Shown here piece after piece: positions 18,932 to 26,050 of a stretch of 64,000 bases of DNA. The stretch covers positions 310,001-374,000 of the forward strand of contig NZ_OMPC01000009.1 in NCBI RefSeq assembly GCF_900312675.1, written 5' to 3'. Under the pieces are notes generated by a model that saw only the letters and a list, made by a program, of their open reading frames with translations, did no database searches and was not told where the DNA came from. The DNA is from Aliivibrio sp. EL58 (GTDB lineage Bacteria; Pseudomonadota; Gammaproteobacteria; Enterobacterales; Vibrionaceae). Each line of letters starts with the position of its first letter. The stretch's first letter is position 1. The position numbers and the translations under genes were made by a program.

Positions 18932-20534
18932 ACGCCTATATCGTTTATTGTCGGATCTCTCTGGTGGACGCTGGGGGATCGTCATTATCTCCTCAGTGCT
19001 TCCTGTCATCATTATGATGGGTTTCGCTCTGTTTCTTGCAATTAAGTATGGCTACCTATTAGAGCTGTCTATTACCATTGCTGTCAGTACGTTAGCGGTT
19101 AGTATTCCTTTATTTATTCTAAGCCGCACCGCAGATAAACCAGTTAAAGCCGTAACAGAAGAAACCAAAATTGAGATTAAAGAGGGTCTGGTTAAAGCCT
19201 CTGAAGAGTGGTCTCATAATGAAGTCGCCATATGGAAGCAATCACAGCACTATTCGAGAGAGTTACTCAAAGATAATGTCGAGTGGAGAAACCTTGATGA
19301 AATAGGGTTAGATGTTCTTGAATTTGTGGCAACGGAGTTTGATAAAAAAGCGTTAGATTTCTCAATTCCTGAAGGTTTAAAACTGTTTGAAGAGATCAGT
19401 CAGCGATACAAAGTTGTGGTGCAAAAACACATTCCTGGTATTGAGTATTTAAAGCTCTCGTACATTAAAGCTGGATATGACGCTTATGATAAATATGGCG
19501 ATGTGGGTCAAAAGATAGTAAAAGCCGCGATCTGGGCGAATCATGCAAAAAATCTTTATTATAATCCGTTAAAAGTCGTATCTGATCTCAGTCGAGAGCA
19601 AGCTACCTCATCAATGACCAGAGGGGTTGTGTCTGATATGCAGCAAACAGCCAAAGAAGCGTTATTAGATGAAGTCGCTGCGGTTGCCATTGATTTATAC
19701 AGTGGTCGATTTAGTTTGGAAGAGGGCGATTTACAAGCATCGACGATTTCAAAGCAAGATGAAAAGAGAGTAGCGACAGAGCTAGAGCCGATCCGAATTG
19801 TGATGGTCGGACAAACCAGCTCTGGTAAATCATCGATTATAAATACATTAAAAGAGGAATTTGTTGCAGAAGTAGATGTACTGCCATCTACCGATAACGT
19901 GACGGTTTATAGCGCACTCGTCAATGAAGCCGAAGTGAATGTAGTTGATTTACAAGGACTAGACGGTAACGAAAAAACTGAAAAGCAGATGCTAAAAGAG
20001 ATGACCCAAGCAGATTTAGTGTTATGGGTCTTAAAAGCCAATCAATCGGCTCGTGATCTTGATAAGCAATTGAATGAAAAATTCGAGCGCTATTATGCCG
20101 ATCCAAAAAATATCTCTCGTAAAAAACCAACGGTTATTTCAGTGGTAAACCAAGTCGATAGACTAAACCCCGCTTGGGAGTGGGAGCCACCTTACGATCT
20201 AGAACATCCAACAGCAGCAAAAGCAAAAGTGATTAAACAAGCGATGGAATACAACAAAAAGCTGTTGTGTTCCGATCTTGTTTTACCGCTATCAATCTCA
20301 ATAGATAAGACGCATTTTGGTGTTGAAGAGTTAAAACAGACGTTAGTAGACAAAATCACCGAAGCTTATAACGTACAGCGAAATCGTCAGCGTAAAGAAG
20401 CGATGGAGAGAGGAGCATCATTGAAAAAACAACTGGGACGCGCAGTTAACGTCGGTAAGAAGGTCGCGCCAAGTGCCCTAAAAGCCGCCGCACCAAAACT
20501 GGCTGAAATGGCAATAAAGAAAACAATTAAATAG
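18918..20534 (+). CDS. Membrane-anchored GTPase, partner of the upstream GTPase
   Basis: A 538-residue protein. Two membrane segments at about 20-42 and 46-69 anchor it; a helical region of some 200 residues follows; the GTPase domain starts near 291 with P-loop GQTSSGKSS (298-306), G3 DLQG (344-347) and G4 NQVD (411-414). The C-terminus is lysine- and alanine-rich. The order, anchor then stalk then GTPase, recalls stress- or membrane-remodelling GTPases of the YcjX/dynamin-like kind, but I cannot name the family. It overlaps the previous gene by 14 bases and ends before a hairpin at 20546. Confidence 0.85.
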   Translation: MHKIKRLYRLLSDLSGGRWGIVIISSVLPVIIMMGFALFLAIKYGYLLELSITIAVSTLAVSIPLFILSRTADKPVKAVTEETKIEIKEGLVKASEEWSHNEVAIWKQSQHYSRELLKDNVEWRNLDEIGLDVLEFVATEFDKKALDFSIPEGLKLFEEISQRYKVVVQKHIPGIEYLKLSYIKAGYDAYDKYGDVGQKIVKAAIWANHAKNLYYNPLKVVSDLSREQATSSMTRGVVSDMQQTAKEALLDEVAAVAIDLYSGRFSLEEGDLQASTISKQDEKRVATELEPIRIVMVGQTSSGKSSIINTLKEEFVAEVDVLPSTDNVTVYSALVNEAEVNVVDLQGLDGNEKTEKQMLKEMTQADLVLWVLKANQSARDLDKQLNEKFERYYADPKNISRKKPTVISVVNQVDRLNPAWEWEPPYDLEHPTAAKAKVIKQAMEYNKKLLCSDLVLPLSISIDKTHFGVEELKQTLVDKITEAYNVQRNRQRKEAMERGASLKKQLGRAVNVGKKVAPSALKAAAPKLAEMAIKKTIK

Positions 20535-20545
20535 GTTTTTTTAAT

Positions 20546-20573
20546 TCGCCACCTTTAATAATAGAGGTGGCGA
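20546..20573. terminator. Hairpin between convergent GTPase and amidohydrolase genes
   Basis: TCGCCACCT (20546-20554) pairs perfectly with AGGTGGCGA (20565-20573) around a 10-base loop. The T-run lies before the stem rather than after it on the + strand, and the reverse strand lacks a T-run, so termination would be imperfect; mRNA 3' end protection is an alternative. Confidence 0.5.
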
Positions 20574-20587
20574 TGATTTACCTCGGA

Positions 20588-22273
20588 CTAGTCGTCACTA
20601 TTTAGATAGACCGTTTTCCCATCTTTAATCGTTTCTAAAATAGCGATGTCTTTTATCTTCATTGGGTCAATCTCAAGTAGGTTCTCATTTAAAATCACCA
20701 AGTCGGCACGTTTTCCAACCTCAATAGATCCTTTGCTTTTCTCTTCAAAGTTCTGATACGCCGCATTAATGGTTATCGCTTCTAACGCTTGATATGGCGT
20801 GATTTTATGGTGCTCACCTAAGGTTTGATTACTGCGTGTTACACGATTTACTGCGCTCCACATATTAGTCATCATGTCTGGGAATAACACAGGGGCGTCC
20901 ATGTGAATCGTAAACATCAACTCATTTGAATTTGCCCACCCCATAGGCGAGATGTTAGATGCACGCCAAGGGCCTAACACTGAATCACGATGCCAATCTC
21001 CCCAAAAGAAGGTGTGAGCCGGGAAGAAAGAAGGGGTCATCTCATTTTTCTTCATTCGCTTTATTTGGTCTAAACGTGTGGTTTGAGCGTGGATCACCAC
21101 TGTTCGACGATCTTCTTTGCCATATTTGGCATCAGCAAGCTCAACCGCATTTAATAGGATATCTGCCGACGCATCGCCGTTACTGTGGCTTAGGATCTGA
21201 GCATTCATTTGATACGCGGTATCTACCCATTGATTCATCTCATCTTGAGTTAATACAGGGTAGCCGTGGTAATCATAAGCGTGGCTGTGTGGGGGTACAA
21301 AATATGGCGTTGAGAGATAAGCGGTTTTACCTTGTGGAGAGCCGTCACCCACCATTTTCACGCCTGCTAACGTTAAACCATTAATGGATGATTTCATCGG
21401 CATGACTTTTACTGCTTCTTTTAAATCGACCCATTTCGCATAAGCAAGCAGATCTATTTTTAGCAAATCATTCTCTGCCATGGTTTTCATTGCGTTAAGT
21501 GCAGGAAGCGTCGCTAAGCCTTCTTGTGTGGTCGTAATGCCATAACCTGCGTATAAATCCTGAACCTTACCAAAACGACGAACCGCATCTTCTTGCGTCA
21601 TTTCAGGTAGGTTTCCTAAAATCGGATAAATGGCAGATTCTTCTAATACACCAGTCAGCTCACCATTATTATCACGGCGCAATACGCCACCATCAGGGTT
21701 CGTGCTTTGCTTAGTGAATCCAATAAAATCAAGCCCTTTGCTGTTACAGGTCGCAAGGTGTCCTGATATATGTATGGCACAGAAAGGGTACTCTTTACTG
21801 AACGTATCAAAGAACTGCTTCGTTGGGTGTTGCTTCTCTTTTAGCTCGGCATCATCATAACCAAAAGCCACATGAAGGCTATTTTTATCAAGATTTGGTT
21901 GATTAAAATAGGCTGTTATTATCTGTTCAATCTCATCAAACGAGTTCACCTTTCCCATTGGTGCAGGGTAAAGAAACGGACTTTCAATTAAAGGCAGATA
22001 TTGAGCAAAATGGCCGTGACTGTCGATAAATCCCGGTGCAAGGATTTTGCCTTTTAAATCTCTTACTTGGGTAGTGGTGCTTTTTTGTTTAAGGATCTCT
22101 TGGTTATTGCCTACCGCCACAATAATGCCATCTTTAATGGCGATAGCCTCTGCGCGATCAGATTCACCCGTCACCGTGATTATGCCACCATTGGTAAAAA
22201 TCAGATCAGGTGAAGCCAATACAAAAGGTGAAACAAGAAAGCCTGCAAGTAAACTCAATGGGAACGTCTTCAT
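20588..22273 (-). CDS. Exported metal-dependent amidohydrolase (YtcJ-like)
   Basis: A 561-residue amidohydrolase. I place the start at 22273 because a GAGGAC ribosome site precedes it and it opens a clean signal peptide (MKTFPLSLLAGFLVSPFVLA); an ORF extends 20 codons further but without such a site. The metal motif HxH is in GFIDSHGHF near residue 84, with the fold closing on KGSIEVGKRADLVILNENL at the C-terminus. Members hydrolyse C-N bonds of varied substrates; the substrate here is unknown. A LysR gene is divergent at 22406 and probably controls it. Confidence 0.88.
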   Translation of the reverse strand: MKTFPLSLLAGFLVSPFVLASPDLIFTNGGIITVTGESDRAEAIAIKDGIIVAVGNNQEILKQKSTTTQVRDLKGKILAPGFIDSHGHFAQYLPLIESPFLYPAPMGKVNSFDEIEQIITAYFNQPNLDKNSLHVAFGYDDAELKEKQHPTKQFFDTFSKEYPFCAIHISGHLATCNSKGLDFIGFTKQSTNPDGGVLRRDNNGELTGVLEESAIYPILGNLPEMTQEDAVRRFGKVQDLYAGYGITTTQEGLATLPALNAMKTMAENDLLKIDLLAYAKWVDLKEAVKVMPMKSSINGLTLAGVKMVGDGSPQGKTAYLSTPYFVPPHSHAYDYHGYPVLTQDEMNQWVDTAYQMNAQILSHSNGDASADILLNAVELADAKYGKEDRRTVVIHAQTTRLDQIKRMKKNEMTPSFFPAHTFFWGDWHRDSVLGPWRASNISPMGWANSNELMFTIHMDAPVLFPDMMTNMWSAVNRVTRSNQTLGEHHKITPYQALEAITINAAYQNFEEKSKGSIEVGKRADLVILNENLLEIDPMKIKDIAILETIKDGKTVYLNSDD

Positions 22274-22405
22274 AATGTCCTCTCTGTTTTTGCCATAACT
22301 AAAATTAAGTAATATCTTTTCATGTAATACCAAAACAAAAAAGTCAGTTATGATAGGGTATACCTAACAAGCTGGGTGGAGATATAAAATCGAAGGAGTG
22401 ATTGA

Positions 22406-23293
22406 ATGCATACATTAGAACAAGTGAGCGCTTTTGTTGCCGTATATGAACAAGGCTCATACAGTAGCGCAGCAAGAAAGCTTAAAAAATCTCGAACTAC
22501 AGTACGTGAACATGTGGTGGCCTATGAGGATTTGTTAGGTTATTCGCTGTTTGTGATTGAAGGCAGAAAAGCCATTCCAACAGAGAAAGCTGATCATTTG
22601 TATCACCGTGCTAAGTTAGTTGAAAAACAAAATCGCTCTCTGTTTGTGCAAAGCCAAGCCTTGTACGAATCTAACGTTCATACCGTTACGATCTATTATG
22701 ATGTGATCACGCCTCTCAGTTTAATTACGCACATTGAAAAACGTGTGATGGATTACAACTCAGACATCGTTATAAATTGGAAGCATCGCACTCGGCAAGA
22801 AGCAATGGATAAATTGCAAGAAGGTGAATGCGATATAGCTATCATGCCATATCGTGGGCAGTTGTTTGCAGAGAAAGAAGTCACATGGAAGGCGATAAAA
22901 CCGATCCAAGTTGGGTGCTATGCAGGCGTCAACTCACCTTTGGCATTAATTGATGATTTAAAGATCGAAAACTTAATGCTAGATACTCAATACGTCACAG
23001 AGAACTTCGTGACCTTAAAATTGAATTTTACCTCGATTCAAGTTTCACCAAAAATGCACACCGTTAGTAATAACGATCTCCTAAGTGAGTTAGTAAAACA
23101 GCATGGCTGGACAATTATGCCAAGGCATTACATGACGTCATACGTAGAGCGAGGAGAGGTGGTTGAATTGAAGCTAAAAGAGTTAGGAAGTAATGTGTCT
23201 TTTGGCCTCAATGCCTTTTATTGTTACGGCAAGGCAGAGGTAGAAGTGTTTGGGCTTATTCTGGAGTGGATTGAGGAGTGGGATGGTTTTTGA
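22406..23293 (+). CDS. LysR-family transcriptional regulator
   Basis: A 295-residue LysR-type regulator. The N-terminal winged helix-turn-helix (MHTLEQVSAFVAVYEQGSYS, residues 1-60) is canonical apart from KKSRTTVREHV in the recognition helix, and an effector-binding domain follows. AAGGAG lies 8 bases before the ATG. It is divergent from the amidohydrolase with a 132-base shared promoter region, the usual arrangement for a LysR regulator and its target. Its 3' end overlaps the convergent CIA30 gene by 38 bases. Confidence 0.92.
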   Translation: MHTLEQVSAFVAVYEQGSYSSAARKLKKSRTTVREHVVAYEDLLGYSLFVIEGRKAIPTEKADHLYHRAKLVEKQNRSLFVQSQALYESNVHTVTIYYDVITPLSLITHIEKRVMDYNSDIVINWKHRTRQEAMDKLQEGECDIAIMPYRGQLFAEKEVTWKAIKPIQVGCYAGVNSPLALIDDLKIENLMLDTQYVTENFVTLKLNFTSIQVSPKMHTVSNNDLLSELVKQHGWTIMPRHYMTSYVERGEVVELKLKELGSNVSFGLNAFYCYGKAEVEVFGLILEWIEEWDGF

Positions 23294-23795
23294 GTGTTTT
23301 AAACAGAATTTGAGCCAAGTTTAGATTAAAGGGTGATGTTTGTTTATTTGTAATGAGAAAGCCAACTTGCTTGATGTCTTCCGCCACAAGATCGGGAGCG
23401 TGATTAAGTAATTGCCCTCTAAAAACAGCTTGAAAATTGTGTAAGTGAAATGTCTTTGTCTGCTGTTTACCTTTGATGGTGGTGAAATCGTGTTTGTATT
23501 GAATACGCTCACCATTCTTCCACGTGGTAAGTCTTAATTGATAGGTATGCCCATCGCCCGTGAACATAAATTCTATTGTGTTTACTTCTTTAGATAGAGA
23601 CTCAATATAGCGCTTTATAGAGCTAAAGCCTCCATTGTTTTCTAGTGATAATGCACCTAGAAATCGGCATGTTTTCCCATCGTAGTAAAGCTGGCCAATT
23701 GAAATGCCACCCATTACGTTGTCATTTACCGCAGACCACCGTTGATACTCGTCGGGGTTTGTAAAATCAATAATTTCAAATTGTTGTTCACTCAT
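23256..23795 (-). CDS. CIA30 (NDUFAF1-like) domain protein
   Basis: A 179-residue protein beginning MSEQQFEIIDF. The pattern F-x-N-P-D-E-Y-Q-R-W-S-A-V-N-D-N-V-M-G-G followed by a jelly-roll of about 150 residues is characteristic of the CIA30 family, named from a mitochondrial complex I assembly factor; bacterial members have no settled role. A GTG six codons upstream is possible, but AAGGA lies correctly before the ATG at 23795. It follows the 91-residue gene at 23797 with no gap, so the two are probably one operon. Confidence 0.82.
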   Translation of the reverse strand: MSEQQFEIIDFTNPDEYQRWSAVNDNVMGGISIGQLYYDGKTCRFLGALSLENNGGFSSIKRYIESLSKEVNTIEFMFTGDGHTYQLRLTTWKNGERIQYKHDFTTIKGKQQTKTFHLHNFQAVFRGQLLNHAPDLVAEDIKQVGFLITNKQTSPFNLNLAQILFKTLKNHPTPQSTPE

Positions 23796-23796
23796 C

Positions 23797-24072
23797 CTAA
23801 CTTTCCTTAACACTATGATTTTCCGTGATCATTGCTAAACATTGGTTGGTGAAATCAGAGTAGTTTGATGACTTGTCGAATTCGATTTTAAGTGAACCAT
23901 GAAACATCAAGGTGACGGTCACATCTTTATAGCCCAGCCAACAGGTATATCCATCGTAATCATGCCATGCGGATATCTCGTCTAATACATATCTATTATC
24001 CAGCAACTTTCCAGATGAACGAACGCAATCAAATACTCTAAGAAATTCTTTAATCGTCAGTCTGTTATCCAT
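23797..24072 (-). CDS. Small protein of unknown function, 91 residues
   Basis: It starts at the ATG at 24072 with GAGGAG 6-7 bases before it; an ATG 8 codons upstream lacks a site. The product is soluble, with aromatic residues around AWHDYDGYTCWLGYKDVTVTL and no signal or membrane segment. Its stop TAG is followed by one base and then the ATG of the CIA30 gene. I do not recognise it; function unknown. Confidence 0.75.
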   Translation of the reverse strand: MDNRLTIKEFLRVFDCVRSSGKLLDNRYVLDEISAWHDYDGYTCWLGYKDVTVTLMFHGSLKIEFDKSSNYSDFTNQCLAMITENHSVKES

Positions 24073-24281
24073 ATGTAACTCCTCGTTCGTATACAAATAA
24101 AAGTACTTTTTTATTACTAAACTAACTACGAGTTTGCCCTATACCTAGATCACCATGTCGATTAACTAGTTTGAATTAGTTGATCTTTTTGTGAACCACA
24201 AAGTGCTTTCCTGCGTAATTTCTCTGTAGGTCGGTAATGATTCGGTTCTTAGTATCGAGCGATGACGTTATGGAGAGCAAC

Positions 24282-24422
24282 ATGAAAAAATCTCAGTTGC
24301 CAGAAAAGATATGCGCTGTTTGCCAGAGACCATTTCGTTGGCGAAAGAAATGGGAGCGAGACAGGCCAATGGTTAAATATTGCTCCAAGCGTTGTCGGTC
24401 TTCACGACATCAAAGTGAATAA
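24282..24422 (+). CDS. DUF2256 zinc-ribbon-like small protein
   Basis: A 46-residue protein starting at the ATG at 24282, which has GGAGAG 6 bases upstream; the ORF is open 15 codons further back. It carries [17 protein letters not shown] and VKYCSKRCR, the exact DUF2256 pattern with four cysteines likely to bind zinc. DUF2256 genes usually sit beside cryptochrome/photolyase genes, and one follows here after 37 bases. Its role is not known. Confidence 0.9.
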   Translation: MKKSQLPEKICAVCQRPFRWRKKWERDRPMVKYCSKRCRSSRHQSE

Positions 24423-24459
24423 CAAATCCACCCATGAAAATTTAAGATAGAGGATGATT

Positions 24460-26031
24460 ATGAATGCCACAGCTGACCGCTTACGACTCATTTTAGGTGA
24501 CCAATTAAATGCCAGTCATTCATGGTTTCAACACACCGATCCACAAACGATTTACGTGATTGCAGAAATGCATCAAGAAACCGCCTATGTAAAACACCAT
24601 GTTCAAAAAGTGTGTGCTTTTTTTGCTGCGATGACCCAATTTGCAACCGCATTAGAAAGTGCAGGGCATCGAGTGATGCATTTAACCTTGGACGATACAA
24701 AGCCATTTGAAAGAATAGAGGATCTATTAAATCACCTTATTGCTGAGCACCATATTACCCATTTTGAGTATCAACTCCCTGACGAATACCGTTTACGCAG
24801 CACGCTAGAGCGCTATTGCTTGTCATTATCAATATCTTCTCAAGTTTATGAAAGTGAACACTTCTTTCTATCTGAAGCGCACATTGAAAAAGAGTTTAAG
24901 CCGAACCATCATCATCGCATGGAACCTTTTTACCGTAAGATGAGAAAGCGCTTTAATATACTGATGGAAGAGGGAGAACCTGTTGCAGGCAAGTGGAACT
25001 TTGACAGTGCAAATCAAAACAAATTAAAGGTAAGTGAGTTTGAAAGTGTGCCCACGCCTTTATTATTCGCTAACGATGTCACTGATATTCTTGAGCGCTT
25101 AGAACGTCATAATGTGACGATGATTGGACAAGCGAATAATCAACTGTTGTGGCCAGTAAATCGGCAGCAAGCGAATGAGTTATTAATGTTTTTTTGTCGC
25201 TATTGCCTACCGTTGTTTGGGAAGTTTCAAGATGCTATGGCATGTAAACTTGATGATATGCTCACGCAGAAACAATGGAGCTTGTTTCATAGCCGTTTAT
25301 CCTTTGCTCTTAATGCAAAAATACTCAGTCCTATGCAAGTGATTGATGCTGCTATTACGGAATTTAATCAACGCCCAGATGCCATAGATATTGCTCAGAT
25401 AGAAGGTTTTGTTCGTCAAATTCTAGGGTGGAGAGAGTTTGTGCGTGGGATCTACTGGCGCAATATGCCTGATTATCAAAACCTAAATAAACTTGAAGCG
25501 TCATTATCATTACCAAGTTGGTTTTGGGCAGGGAAAACAAAAATGAATTGTATGCATCATGCGATACAGCAGTCTCTTGATTTCGCCTACGCACACCATA
25601 TTCAACGTTTGATGATCACGGGTAACTTTTGCCTATTAACAGGTATTAAACCTGACGAAGTAGATGAGTGGTATTTAGGGATTTATATCGACGCAATCGA
25701 GTGGGTTGAAATGCCAAATACTCGTGGCATGAGTCAGTTTGCAGATGGTGGTATTGTTGCTTCTAAGGCTTATGCAGCCAGTGGCAACTACGTGAATAAA
25801 ATGAGTGATTATTGCTCTGATTGTCACTATAACGTGAAGCAAATAATTGAACCAAAGGCATGCCCACTAAATGCACTGTATTGGCACTTTATGCATACAC
25901 ATATTGAGCAGTTTAATAACAATCCACGCACCAGAATGGTTTATGCAAATTGGCAGAAAAAATCAGAAAAACAGCAGCAAGTGATATTAGATAAAGCAGA
26001 AAAACTGCTGTCTGATCTTGAGAAACTATAG
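24460..26031 (+). CDS. Iron-sulfur photolyase / cryptochrome (FeS-BCP, photolyase-related)
   Basis: A 523-residue photolyase-related flavoprotein. The N-terminal Rossmann part begins RLRLILGDQLNASHSWF, the family start. The FAD-binding half includes GWREFVRGIYW and the MITGNFCLL / DEVDEWYLGIYIDAIEWVEMPNTRGMSQF block. Cysteines in YCSDCHYN and ACPLN near the C-terminus, with one upstream, fit the [4Fe-4S] ligands of this class, whose members repair (6-4) photoproducts or act as photoreceptors. AGAGG before the second ATG supports the start at 24460. It is co-directional with the DUF2256 gene. Confidence 0.92.
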   Translation: MNATADRLRLILGDQLNASHSWFQHTDPQTIYVIAEMHQETAYVKHHVQKVCAFFAAMTQFATALESAGHRVMHLTLDDTKPFERIEDLLNHLIAEHHITHFEYQLPDEYRLRSTLERYCLSLSISSQVYESEHFFLSEAHIEKEFKPNHHHRMEPFYRKMRKRFNILMEEGEPVAGKWNFDSANQNKLKVSEFESVPTPLLFANDVTDILERLERHNVTMIGQANNQLLWPVNRQQANELLMFFCRYCLPLFGKFQDAMACKLDDMLTQKQWSLFHSRLSFALNAKILSPMQVIDAAITEFNQRPDAIDIAQIEGFVRQILGWREFVRGIYWRNMPDYQNLNKLEASLSLPSWFWAGKTKMNCMHHAIQQSLDFAYAHHIQRLMITGNFCLLTGIKPDEVDEWYLGIYIDAIEWVEMPNTRGMSQFADGGIVASKAYAASGNYVNKMSDYCSDCHYNVKQIIEPKACPLNALYWHFMHTHIEQFNNNPRTRMVYANWQKKSEKQQQVILDKAEKLLSDLEKL

Positions 26032-26050
26032 ATGCTTGTCCTTCATTTGT

